From NCBI GenBank assembly GCA_045532035.1, contig JAZSFD010000114.1:1-25917 (forward strand): a DNA stretch of 25,917 nt, read 5' to 3'. Shown here piece after piece: positions 8,407 through 16,698 of this stretch. This stretch comes from UMGS1052 sp045532035 (GTDB lineage Bacteria > Bacillota > Clostridia > Oscillospirales > CAG-382). The translations under genes were made by a program, and so were the position numbers. The notes beneath the pieces are model-generated. The model saw only the letters and a program-made list of their open reading frames with translations, was not told the DNA's origin and made no database searches. Within the stretch, counting starts at the first letter, position 1. The number at the start of each line of letters is the position of its first letter.

Positions 8407-8726
8407 TTATCAACAATAACATTTGATATTGTACTTTTGAGGTAGCCTTGCCTTGAAACCTCAATATTGTATGTGCCTTTGGGGAGATTAAAAGAGTATT
8501 CCCCCGACCCGTCGGTTTCATAGGCGGTTGTGATATAGCGTGAGCCGTCTTCACCATAAAACACAACCCTTGCTCCGGGAACTTTCATCAGCGGTGAAGA
8601 TATGATGCTGTATACACCGTTTATCTGTACACCGTCTTGTTCAACAGCAAAACACAGATTGCCCGCAAGGCAAGGGAACGCCATGCACAATGCAAGCAAC
8701 AATGTTATGACTTTTTTGGATTTCAT
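8391..8726 (-). CDS. N-terminal part of the same secreted protein: signal peptide and carboxypeptidase-regulatory-like domain
   Basis: ATG at 8726 follows AGGAGGAAG. Residues 1-27 form a signal peptide (KSKK, hydrophobic core, cleavage near CFA-VEQ). Residues about 34-108 resemble a carboxypeptidase-regulatory-like beta-sandwich (ARVVFYGEDGSRYITTAYE, GEYSFNLPKGTYNIEVSRQGY). The frame stops at TGA 8391-8393, while another frame opens at 8406 and continues for 885 codons. One base added near 8397-8398 joins the two as NVDI-KLIVSDTYTH, and the whole then has exactly 993 codons. The gene is therefore best read as one 992-residue protein broken by a one-base deletion, either real or an assembly error. 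Confidence 0.75.
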   Translation of the reverse strand: MKSKKVITLLLALCMAFPCLAGNLCFAVEQDGVQINGVYSIISSPLMKVPGARVVFYGEDGSRYITTAYETDGSGEYSFNLPKGTYNIEVSRQGYLKSTISNVIVDNVDIS

Positions 8727-8790
8727 CGTTTCTTCCTCCTAATCATAAAAAGTGCAAAAAAACACTTTGCTAACAATATTATAACTTTAA

Positions 8791-8815
8791 AAAAGGCAAT
8801 TGATAATTGCCTTTT
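8791..8815. promoter_or_regulatory. Perfect palindrome between divergent genes, candidate operator
   Basis: AAAAGGCAATT and AATTGCCTTTT are separated by GAT. The site lies between the divergent starts at 8726 and 8889, just upstream of the AraC promoter and beside a TATAAT (8777-8782, minus) for the secreted-protein gene. A terminator is unlikely there because neither gene ends nearby. Regulator binding is inferred from placement. Confidence 0.45.
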
Positions 8816-8829
8816 GAACACATTGGGCA

Positions 8830-8858
8830 TTGACTTTTTTAGTACAGCAGCTTATAAT
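8830..8858 (+). promoter_or_regulatory. Promoter of the AraC-family gene at 8889
   Basis: TTGACT (8830-8835), 17-base spacer, TATAAT (8853-8858). It is close to consensus and 30 bases before the GTG start, giving a very short leader. Confidence 0.75.
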
Positions 8859-8888
8859 ATAGTAAAATATTTGTAAAGGGGCTTTGCT

Positions 8889-9860
8889 GTGAAAAACATA
8901 TATCTTGATTCGCTGATGAAAATAACCCCGCGAGACCTTGTTTACAAGTTCGAAAAAGAATATATTCCCGAAGATCACGATAATATAATAATCAGAGAAA
9001 GCTATATAGGCGACCGTGCCATCTCTGTTACCCGCCACAAATGGTATATGCACGCCATGTATCATTCCCTTAAGATGTATAAGCTGGCGTATGTTTACTC
9101 GGGTGCTTTTACAATATATGTTGACGGAAGACCGACATATCTGAAAAAAGGCTCGCTGTGCATCGTGCCGCCCGATGTAATACAAAAATTCACAATAGAT
9201 TATAACGAAAAAAATAACGATGATGCCGTTATGATAAACATACTTATCCGCAATTCGCTGATAAAAGAAGTTTTTTCGTCGGTGCTTTCAAAGAAAAACG
9301 AAGTTTCGGACTACCTTCACAAAACACTTTTTGACGAAAATTTCCCCAAATTCCTTGTACTTCACACTCCTTCGGAATTCACAAACGAAATAGCAGAGTT
9401 GTTTTTTTCCGAAACGCTTTCCGAATGCGACAGCCCTGCTTCATTTTGTCTTTTGAACGCCTTTGTTTACAGTTACCTGAAGGAAGGCTGTATTTTGGAG
9501 TATTCCGTTACAAGCACCGACCGCACCGAACCGATATACAGAATACTTAAATGTATCCAAACCGAATTCCGCGCAATAACTCTTGATATACTGTGCGAAA
9601 GATTTCACTATACTCCGTCATACATCTGCCGTATCATAAAAAGGCACACGGGTATGACCTTCAAAGAATATCTTTCTGCGGAAAAGCTTGGATGCGCCTG
9701 CCAGGAGCTTTCCATCACCGATAAGCCGATAAACATCATCGCCTCCGAAGCGGGCTGGCAGACTCTTGAGCATTTTTATCGCGTCTTCAAAAAGAAATAC
9801 GGCGTTACCCCAATGCAGTACAGAGAAAGAATAAAAAAAGAAATATTCGGTGTGCAGTAA
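8889..9860 (+). CDS. AraC-family transcriptional regulator
   Basis: A 323-residue cytoplasmic DNA-binding protein with a GTG start behind AAAGGGG. Residues about 40-120 form a cupin-like ligand-sensing domain (MYKLAYVYSGAFTIYVDG, then KKGSLCIVPPDVI). Residues about 225-318 hold the two helix-turn-helix motifs of the AraC/XylS family: ITLDILCERFHYTPSYICRI with FKEYL, then INIIASEAGWQTLEHFYRVF with the signature KKKYGVTPMQYR. AraC proteins of this size in Clostridia usually activate sugar-use genes. It diverges from the frameshifted secreted-protein gene with about 160 bases between the starts, so that gene is the obvious candidate target. The ligand is unknown. Confidence 0.9.
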   Translation: MKNIYLDSLMKITPRDLVYKFEKEYIPEDHDNIIIRESYIGDRAISVTRHKWYMHAMYHSLKMYKLAYVYSGAFTIYVDGRPTYLKKGSLCIVPPDVIQKFTIDYNEKNNDDAVMINILIRNSLIKEVFSSVLSKKNEVSDYLHKTLFDENFPKFLVLHTPSEFTNEIAELFFSETLSECDSPASFCLLNAFVYSYLKEGCILEYSVTSTDRTEPIYRILKCIQTEFRAITLDILCERFHYTPSYICRIIKRHTGMTFKEYLSAEKLGCACQELSITDKPINIIASEAGWQTLEHFYRVFKKKYGVTPMQYRERIKKEIFGVQ

Positions 9861-9876
9861 CTTATTGGAAAAAAAT

Positions 9877-9921
9877 CCCTCCTATGGTTTTTCTGATTAT
9901 ACCATAGGAGGGTGTTTTTTT
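9877..9921. terminator. Bidirectional terminator
   Basis: CCCTCCTATGGT (9877-9888) and ACCATAGGAGGG (9901-9912) form a perfect 12-bp stem with a 12-base loop. Seven T's follow on plus and a run of A's precedes it (T's on minus). It ends the AraC transcript 17 bases after its stop and can also end the V-ATPase operon arriving from the right. The interval 9922-10065 shows nothing else. Confidence 0.85.
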
Positions 9922-10065
9922 CTATTGTCCGTTTTTACCGGACTTGTTCAATCGATTCAGGGGGCTTCGTTTTGCAAGTTGCATTGATTTAGCTGTCAAT
10001 ATTGCATCAAAATCGCAACAATACAATATGTGTTGTTGATACTCCAAAACTGTTATTTTCTCGCA

Positions 10066-10491
10066 TTATCCCAATGCTACCATGCTGAAAACCAGTGCGA
10101 ACAATGCGACGGTTTCGCAAAGACCGACAACAGTGATATACTGTGAAAAGCCTTTTCCTGTTTCAGCCAACGCATCGGCACCGGCAGCACCGGCCTTGCC
10201 CTGAAAAACAGCTGAGAAAGCCATGGCGATGCCTGCGCCGATTCCGAGACCGAGCAGGAAGCCGGGATCTGCTGCGGATGCTTTCATCTGCTGCATCAAA
10301 AGAAAACCGTAAATAGTCTGAGTCAGCGGAGCTCCGGCAAAAACGGTAAGAATGAAAGGTGCCGCCTTATTGCTCATATAGCATTTTTTCCAAGAGCCTA
10401 TAGCCGCTTGTCCCGCAATACCGATACCGATTGCCGATCCAATTGCGGCAATTCCCATTACTAATGCTGTTCCCAATAATCCTAAATTCAT
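10066..10491 (-). CDS. atpK: V/A-type ATPase subunit K (membrane ring, c subunit)
   Basis: A 141-residue proteolipid forming the ion-carrying rotor ring. It has four hydrophobic helices, that is two fused hairpins, as in V-type rather than F-type c subunits. Only the second hairpin has the ion-binding carboxylate, Glu126 in GLCETVAL. The first hairpin has P55-L-T57-Q58 and helix 3 has Gln97 (FQGKAGAAG). By alignment these match Thr64, Gln65, Gln110 and Glu139 of the Na+ site in Enterococcus hirae NtpK, which suggests Na+ coupling (inference). ATG follows AAAGGAG. It is the last gene of the operon, 26 bases after subunit I, as in spirochaete and chlamydial operons. Confidence 0.95.
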   Translation of the reverse strand: MNLGLLGTALVMGIAAIGSAIGIGIAGQAAIGSWKKCYMSNKAAPFILTVFAGAPLTQTIYGFLLMQQMKASAADPGFLLGLGIGAGIAMAFSAVFQGKAGAAGADALAETGKGFSQYITVVGLCETVALFALVFSMVALG

Positions 10492-10517
10492 AATGATTCT
10501 CCTTTATAAACAATTTA

Positions 10518-12428
10518 TTATTTGAAAGGTTTAAATTTATGCCCACTCCACGACATATCCAAATGCGAGGAGAACTCCAGGGTGTTTAGTCTGATGCCGT
10601 GAACAATAATAGACAGAACATTTAATATCATATTGAGTCCGTGTCCAAACACCAGTAAAACGATGGCAAGAATCGCAAACATAAAGTTTCCGAAAAAGGG
10701 TCCTGCCAATTCGTTTACGGTAGCAGAGATTGCTGTTCCCGCAAGGCCGACAGCCCAAAGACGTATATATGAAACGATGTCAGAAAACACATTAACCACG
10801 CCAAGCAACACCGATACGATGTTTTGTAAACTTGAAAGTATAGATTTAACAATGCTTCCTTCGTAGTTGGAAAATACAAAACTCATAACAAAGCCGATTC
10901 CAATCAGTGCTATCATTACCGTTCCAATGGAAACGCCCCTTATTGCAAGTCCAAAGCTGAACACCTGGGCATTTACAACTAAACTCAGCACTAAATAATA
11001 GATACCTAAAAGTTGTAATATCGAACCGATATCACCAAGCATTTTGACAGAACCTTTATTTCGCAAGGAACCTTTTATATGCGCTATGGTAAGTTGTATC
11101 AGAGCCAGTGAAAAACAGAATATCTGCAGATTCTGAGCCGTAGTCAGTCCTGCGGTACCGTTCGTCCAAAAGGGATACCAGATTCTGTCGGCATACACAT
11201 TTGAAATGACAGGTATCGATAAACTCTTTATCCATCCGGGCAACTGCTCGGGAGATAGCCCAAACCAAGTGCAGGTAAGTGTACCCCAGAGGATAGTTGA
11301 GAGACCAAAAAGACCCACGAGCAAAAACATAGGTGAAATCTGCTTTTTGGCGATAAGCGATTTTATAATCGGGATTGCGGCAATTGCACAAATGAAGAGC
11401 CCGTATCCTCCGTCACCGAAAATGATTCCGAAGAATATGAGAATAAATGCTAAAAACCAACCCGAAATGTCATACTCAAAATATCCGGGAACCGTGCCCA
11501 AAAAGTCTGTCAACGGATAAATAAGACTAACAAACTTGTTGTTTTTAAGCTTAGTGGGAACATTATCTTCTTCCTTTGGATCTTCCGCAATAAGTCCCCA
11601 TAAATTGCTTTGGGCCGTTTGTTTGAGTCTATCAAGATTTTCGGTCTCAATATATCCTGTGAAATAGGAAACACAAATCGGTTCTTTGCTTTCGGGTGAT
11701 AAATTTTCATCTGCCATACCCGTAGCATAAGTTTCAAATTCAATTTCCTTTTCGATGGCTTGAACAGCTTTTTTAATGCTCTCGATATAACAAGCGTTGG
11801 ATTCAATCGTTTCGTCAATTGCGTCCACGCGAGCGCTAAGCTTTGAGAGCTTTTGCTTCATCTCGTCTGTGGAGATCTGAGGCAAGGCTAAACGATATAC
11901 ATTCAGCGATGAAACAGTCTCATCACAATCTTCCGTATTGGATTTGAACAACATAAATCTAACAGTCGATTTGGTTGCATTTATCCGAACTGTTTTGATC
12001 TTTTCCGAGAGTGATTTGTATTCGGCCTTCGGCATCTCATAAAAAGATATTTCATATCCCTTTGATTCCAAATCGCATATGCTGCCCGGATCAATGTCAC
12101 CCCAGTTTTTTAAGCGGTCAAGCTCGGAAATGAGTGCAATCTGCTCTGCCTGACACTGCTTTTTCTCTTCATCAAGAGCTTGAACTTTTGTTGCAATAGA
12201 CAAAGCCTGTGCAGTGTTCGCATCTTTTTGCTCTACATTTTTCTTTTTGCCAATGGTAAAGATTGCACTTTCAAGTGAAGCAATTTGTTCTCGGAGGAAA
12301 GCCAGATGTTCGCCCGAGCCTTCAGTTATCTCAATGTGGACAATTCCCAATTCGCGGAGATTTTTGAGGGTTTCGTCTTTTTTGTTTTCTCTGATGATCA
12401 GAGAAACTTTTTTCATCGGCACTATCAT
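10518..12428 (-). CDS. atpI: V/A-type ATPase subunit I (membrane stator, a subunit)
   Basis: A 636-residue subunit that forms the ion half-channels against the c ring. Residues 1-310 are the soluble arm with coiled-coil stretches (about 40-105 and 185-235). Residues about 320-610 are membrane helices. The essential channel arginine is in SYIRLWAVGLAG (Arg556), and a second conserved arginine lies in VHGIRLNTLEF (Arg613). The N-terminus MIVPMKKVSLI is typical of the family. The start overlaps the end of subunit D by four bases, showing translational coupling. Length is normal. Confidence 0.95.
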   Translation of the reverse strand: MIVPMKKVSLIIRENKKDETLKNLRELGIVHIEITEGSGEHLAFLREQIASLESAIFTIGKKKNVEQKDANTAQALSIATKVQALDEEKKQCQAEQIALISELDRLKNWGDIDPGSICDLESKGYEISFYEMPKAEYKSLSEKIKTVRINATKSTVRFMLFKSNTEDCDETVSSLNVYRLALPQISTDEMKQKLSKLSARVDAIDETIESNACYIESIKKAVQAIEKEIEFETYATGMADENLSPESKEPICVSYFTGYIETENLDRLKQTAQSNLWGLIAEDPKEEDNVPTKLKNNKFVSLIYPLTDFLGTVPGYFEYDISGWFLAFILIFFGIIFGDGGYGLFICAIAAIPIIKSLIAKKQISPMFLLVGLFGLSTILWGTLTCTWFGLSPEQLPGWIKSLSIPVISNVYADRIWYPFWTNGTAGLTTAQNLQIFCFSLALIQLTIAHIKGSLRNKGSVKMLGDIGSILQLLGIYYLVLSLVVNAQVFSFGLAIRGVSIGTVMIALIGIGFVMSFVFSNYEGSIVKSILSSLQNIVSVLLGVVNVFSDIVSYIRLWAVGLAGTAISATVNELAGPFFGNFMFAILAIVLLVFGHGLNMILNVLSIIVHGIRLNTLEFSSHLDMSWSGHKFKPFK

Positions 12429-13057
12429 AATGAATAAACCTCCTTTTCGGAAGCCGCAGCATTACGAAGGGCTATTTTGCGTTTTGATATTTTTGAACGC
12501 ACCACGGCGCTGACCTGTTGGTCTGCCATATAAATCGATATTTTTTTGATATTTTCCTCGGTTTCCGGGATTTTAACCTTTTCAAACAGATTAACTCTTT
12601 GAGAAGTTGCAAGCAATTCATTCTCTAATAATCTGACCTGTTCATCCAACACTTCTGCCTCCAAATCAAGGGACATTGCCTTTTCCATATGGTTTGCGGC
12701 GATATCCACCCAAAGAGGTGTTTCGTAAAGATCGTAATCTCCTCTTGCAAAATCCGCACCCTCAAATATGGGAATATCAACGCCTGCAATGTTTCCTTTT
12801 CCTTTGCGAATATTGCTGACAGTTATAATTCCTGTTGGAAAAGCATCCGTTTCGCTAAAAACGGCAATCCATTCTCTAAAACCAAATTCAAGGTCTTCTC
12901 TTTCTTTTCTCACAGCCTTCGCTTTGGCTTCGATTGTTCGGATCTCCGATTGGAGTTGTTGCTTTTTCAGTGTCAGAGTAGGCAAATATCTGCGGTACAT
13001 TTTAAGTGCGTCCTTTTGTACCTTCAACTCGTTTTTGGTTAGTTTGATTTTTGCCAA
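12425..13057 (-). CDS. atpD: V/A-type ATPase subunit D (central rotor stalk)
   Basis: A 210-residue coiled-coil rotor subunit linking the A3B3 head to the membrane ring. The family opening IKLTKNELKVQKDALKMYRR and YLPTLTLKKQQLQ is at the N-terminus, and long helices run at both ends. I place the start at TTG 13057 because AAGGAGGT lies exactly 8 bases before it and the protein then begins MAKIKLTKNEL, as in homologues. An ATG at 13087 would overlap subunit B by 16 bases, add ten unconserved residues and ignore that ribosome binding site. Confidence 0.92.
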   Translation of the reverse strand: MAKIKLTKNELKVQKDALKMYRRYLPTLTLKKQQLQSEIRTIEAKAKAVRKEREDLEFGFREWIAVFSETDAFPTGIITVSNIRKGKGNIAGVDIPIFEGADFARGDYDLYETPLWVDIAANHMEKAMSLDLEAEVLDEQVRLLENELLATSQRVNLFEKVKIPETEENIKKISIYMADQQVSAVVRSKISKRKIALRNAAASEKEVYSL

Positions 13058-13071
13058 AACCACAGACCTCC

Positions 13072-14373
13072 TTAACCTTTGGGCCAAAATTCATCAGTAA
13101 GGTCTGACTTAATTCCGGTTTCATCTTTTTCAAAGCAGTCCGATAAAATATCCCATCCTAAATCAAGTGCATCTTCAAGCGGAAGATTAACCGACAGCGA
13201 CATTAGTTTGTTTTCAAAAAGTTCGCCGTATTTCAGCAATTTTTCATCCCAACGGCTCATGGAAAAGCCCATGTTTTTCTTTTCGAGCGTTTCCTTGTAG
13301 GATGAATATAAACGGATCATGGCATCCATAAGCGCCCTGTGGTCTTTTCTTGTTTTGCCGTTTACATTTTGCTTGAGTCGGGAAAGAGAACCGAACGGCT
13401 CTATGCGACCGCCCTTGAGATAATACTGCCCCTCGGTGATATATCCCGTATTGTCGGGAACGGGATGTGTGACGTCATCGCCCGGCATTGTGGTAACCGC
13501 CAAAACTGTGACCGAGCCCGAATCAGCAAAGTCAACAGCCTTTTCGTAACGGGAGGCAAGCTGAGAATACAGATCGCCGGGATATCCACGGTTTGACGGC
13601 ACTTGTTCCTGCGTAATAGCAATTTCCTTCATGGCATCGGCAAAGTTGGTCATATCGGTAAGGAGCACCAGTACATCCTTATTCTGAAGCGCAAATTGCT
13701 CTGCTACTGCCAGCACCATATCGGGAATCATCATACATTCAACGGTGGGGTCGGAAGCAGTATGAATAAACATGACGGTTTTGCTGAGAGCTCCGCCTTT
13801 GGAAAGCGCATCCTTAAAATACAGGAAGTCATCATATTTAAGACCCATGCCGCCAAGAACTATCACATCTGCCTCTGCCTGCATTGCAATTCGTGCAAGA
13901 AGCTGATTATACGGCTCTCCCGAAATTGAGAAAATAGGCAACTTCTGAGAAACCACCAAAGTGTTGAACATATCAATCATGGGAATGTTGGTTCTCATCA
14001 TTCGGTTGGCAAGAATACGCTTGGTAGGATTAACAGAGGGACCGCCGATAGACTTCATGTTTTCCGTAAGTGCCGGGCCCTTATCTCTCGGCTCGCCTGA
14101 GCCGTTGAATATACGACCCAACAAATCTTCACTGAACGATATTCGCATTTCGTGACCGAGAAAACGCACTTCATCTCCTGTTGAAACACCCTGACCGCCG
14201 GCAAAAACCTGCAGAGATACAACATCACCCTCAATTTTATTAACCTGAGCCAAGGATTTGCCGAAACGCGTATTGATCTGTGCCAATTCCTTATACTTAA
14301 CATCATTTGCTCGGACAGTGATAACATTACCGGTAATGGATTCTATTCGATTATATACTTTGTTCACTCTCAT
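13072..14373 (-). CDS. atpB: V/A-type ATPase subunit B (non-catalytic)
   Basis: A 433-residue regulatory subunit alternating with A in the head. The N-terminal barrel has KVYNRIESITGNVITVRA. The P-loop position is degenerate (FSISGEPYNQLLARI, about 148-161, no GKT), as expected for B. Arg332 in PFGSLSRL is the likely arginine finger reaching the A active site. DLLGRIFNGSGEPRDKGP and PSNRGYPGDLYSQLASRYEKA are family signatures. The start overlaps the TGA of subunit A by three bases. Length is slightly below the 455-470 of many homologues but normal for the Bacteroidota/spirochaete type. Confidence 0.96.
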   Translation of the reverse strand: MRVNKVYNRIESITGNVITVRANDVKYKELAQINTRFGKSLAQVNKIEGDVVSLQVFAGGQGVSTGDEVRFLGHEMRISFSEDLLGRIFNGSGEPRDKGPALTENMKSIGGPSVNPTKRILANRMMRTNIPMIDMFNTLVVSQKLPIFSISGEPYNQLLARIAMQAEADVIVLGGMGLKYDDFLYFKDALSKGGALSKTVMFIHTASDPTVECMMIPDMVLAVAEQFALQNKDVLVLLTDMTNFADAMKEIAITQEQVPSNRGYPGDLYSQLASRYEKAVDFADSGSVTVLAVTTMPGDDVTHPVPDNTGYITEGQYYLKGGRIEPFGSLSRLKQNVNGKTRKDHRALMDAMIRLYSSYKETLEKKNMGFSMSRWDEKLLKYGELFENKLMSLSVNLPLEDALDLGWDILSDCFEKDETGIKSDLTDEFWPKG

Positions 14374-16139
14374 TCACCGTCCTTTAATAGTTTTTCAGTC
14401 GGTGCAGCTAATTTACCGTCACCTTTGCGATACAATTCATCGATCTCAGATTCTGCTTTTCCAAACGCTTCACTCTCAAACTCGGTATAATTCCAGTCAA
14501 TAAATTTCTGTCGCATACGGTTAAAAAAGCTTCTTGCATCATCTTTGTTCTGTACAGTATAATCACTGCCCAAAACATATAACAACTTATCGATAACATA
14601 GCGTTGGCGCAATTTTCCGCAGTTTGCCTCAACCAAATCAAAGGAGTTCTGCTGCAGATAAACGGCATCAAGCGTTTCAGATTTCAAATAGGTAATGTAA
14701 TCTGAAAGAGTGGTACCTTCTTCGCCGATAACCTTCATCATCGACCCAATCTCGTCACCATGATGAAGAATGCTCTTGCAAAAATCCAACTTTTCATTGT
14801 CAATAACGCTGTTATATTTTGACCAAGAGATAAGCGGATCAATAGCCGGATACTTTCTTGCGTCCGAGCGTTCACGGGAAAGACCGTGGAAAGCACCTAC
14901 AACCTTTAAGGTTGCCTGCGTTACAGGCTCCTCGAAGTTGCCGCCGGCAGGGGATACGGTGCCGCCGATAGTAACAGAACCGAAGCTTCCGTCAGGCAAG
15001 CGGACATAACCTGCTCTTTCATAGAAAGCTGCAATATATGATTCAAGATATGCAGGGAAAGCTTCTTCGCCGGGAATTTCTTCAAGTCTTCCCGACATTT
15101 CGCGCATCGCTTGTGCCCAACGCGATGTTGAGTCTGCAAGCATAAGAACATTAAGTCCCATTTGTCTGTAATACTCAGCAAGTGTTACCGCAGTATAAAC
15201 CGAAGCTTCACGCGAAGCAACCGGCATGGAAGATGTGTTACAGATGATAATAGTGCGTTCCATAAGCGAACGACCGGTTTTTGGATCGGTCAGTTCGGGA
15301 AACTCCGTCAGCGTTTCAACAACCTCACCCGCGCGCTCACCGCAGGCGGCAATAATAACGATATCCACATCCGCGTATTTTGATGTGGTATGCTGCAACA
15401 CAGTCTTGCCTGCACCAAACGGTCCGGGAGTACAATAGGTTCCGCCTTTTGCCACAGGGAAGAAAGAGTCGATAAGGCGTACCTTTGTTTCCATCGTTTC
15501 AATTGGTGCCAATCTCTCGCTGTAGCATTTTATTGCGCGTTTTACAGGCCACTTAAAAGACATAGAAACAGGTATTTCACGGCCTCGCTCATCAGTTACC
15601 ACCGCAACAGTTTCTTTAATGGTATATTCGCCCTTTTGGACTATTGATTTTACTGTATAGTTTCCAAGCAGATAAAAGGGGATAAAAATTTTATGCGTAA
15701 ACGGCCCTTCGGGAACCGTGCCGATGTATTCACCTGCACGAACAATATCACCGACTTTGGCGGTTGGGGTAAATTCCCATTTCTTTTCCGCACAAAGTCC
15801 GTCTGCATAAATTCCTCTCTCCAAGAACCAGCCTGCCTGCTGTGCCAAAACAGGGAGCGGATTTTGAAGTCCGTCATATATCTGCCCGAGCAAACCGGGG
15901 CCAAGCTCTGCCGAGAGCATATCTCCCGTAAATTCAACGGTATCTCCACATTGAATACCATCAGTCATTTCATAAACCTGCACTTGCGCCACATTGCCCT
16001 TGATACGGATAACCTCGCTTTTCAGGGCGGTATTGCCCGCAAAAACATAGCATATTTCATTCATGGAAACATTGCCGTCAAATTCCACAGACACCAGGTT
16101 TCCGGTTATACTTGCTACCTTTCCTTTATTTTCGGTCAT
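14370..16139 (-). CDS. atpA: V/A-type ATPase subunit A (catalytic)
   Basis: The 589-residue catalytic subunit, which hydrolyses or makes ATP. It has an N-terminal beta-barrel, the V/A-specific non-homologous insertion (about 110-190), the P-loop GPFGAGKT at 239-246, the catalytic glutamate 268 in ACGERAGEVVE, and SRWAQAMREMSGRLEEIPGE at 339-358. The ERAGE reading in place of the ERGNE of classical V-ATPases places it with the Bacteroidota/spirochaete-type enzymes (family knowledge recalled, not searched). The start overlaps the preceding stop by one base (TAATG). Confidence 0.97.
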   Translation of the reverse strand: MTENKGKVASITGNLVSVEFDGNVSMNEICYVFAGNTALKSEVIRIKGNVAQVQVYEMTDGIQCGDTVEFTGDMLSAELGPGLLGQIYDGLQNPLPVLAQQAGWFLERGIYADGLCAEKKWEFTPTAKVGDIVRAGEYIGTVPEGPFTHKIFIPFYLLGNYTVKSIVQKGEYTIKETVAVVTDERGREIPVSMSFKWPVKRAIKCYSERLAPIETMETKVRLIDSFFPVAKGGTYCTPGPFGAGKTVLQHTTSKYADVDIVIIAACGERAGEVVETLTEFPELTDPKTGRSLMERTIIICNTSSMPVASREASVYTAVTLAEYYRQMGLNVLMLADSTSRWAQAMREMSGRLEEIPGEEAFPAYLESYIAAFYERAGYVRLPDGSFGSVTIGGTVSPAGGNFEEPVTQATLKVVGAFHGLSRERSDARKYPAIDPLISWSKYNSVIDNEKLDFCKSILHHGDEIGSMMKVIGEEGTTLSDYITYLKSETLDAVYLQQNSFDLVEANCGKLRQRYVIDKLLYVLGSDYTVQNKDDARSFFNRMRQKFIDWNYTEFESEAFGKAESEIDELYRKGDGKLAAPTEKLLKDGE

Positions 16140-16693
16140 TATATTGCCTCCAACCTGTCTCCATTCAAAATGGAGTCGTATATATTCTTGTATGCTTGTT
16201 CTCCCGACTTTGTATCAAACCGCCTGATACGAAGAAGCAGTTTTAATTTAAGTCCGTAATAGAAAATATAATCCTCCGAGAAACTGTCCAATGGCTTAAG
16301 TGTTTCCAATATTTCCAAACGGTAATGATTCAGATATTTTTCTGCTTCCATCGGATTTTCGATTTCTATTGCTGCGCTTGCCGTTTTCATATACTCTACG
16401 GGTAAAATCCTGTTTTCGGTATCAAAATGCTTTTTCATTTTCTCTGCACGGACTTTGCCAAGAGCAAATCGAAGGTTTCTCTCACTTTCGTTCCAGGCAT
16501 CGATCAAAACAGAACCTGAATTCTCAATATTTTTGGATGGTGACAGCGTGAGCTTTTTCAAGGTTTCCCGAGACTTTTTCCCCAAAAATCGGTTGCAAAG
16601 CTCTGCAAATCGTTCTTCTGTGATCGGAAGCGGTGAGTTTTCACTTGTCCCATCCAAAGACGGCAACTGCGATATTAAATAATATTCAGCCAT
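16139..16693 (-). CDS. DUF2764-like V-ATPase operon protein (possible stand-in for subunit C)
   Basis: A 184-residue soluble, helix-rich protein beginning MAEYYLISQLPSLDG, the opening typical of DUF2764 proteins. In Chlamydiae, Bacteroidota and Borrelia/Treponema these sit between atpE and atpA, exactly as here. It lies 5 bases after atpE and overlaps atpA by one base, so it is made with the complex. It is about half the length of the classical C (AC39) subunit. No separate C or F gene exists in this operon, so it may be the adaptor between rotor shaft and ring; that role is inference. Confidence 0.8.
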   Translation of the reverse strand: MAEYYLISQLPSLDGTSENSPLPITEERFAELCNRFLGKKSRETLKKLTLSPSKNIENSGSVLIDAWNESERNLRFALGKVRAEKMKKHFDTENRILPVEYMKTASAAIEIENPMEAEKYLNHYRLEILETLKPLDSFSEDYIFYYGLKLKLLLRIRRFDTKSGEQAYKNIYDSILNGDRLEAI

Positions 16694-16698
16694 AGTTA

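Noticed and set aside
13058..13087. ATG at 13087 as the start of ATPase subunit D
   Set aside because: It overlaps subunit B, adds unconserved residues, and the strong AAGGAGGT sits correctly for the TTG at 13057.
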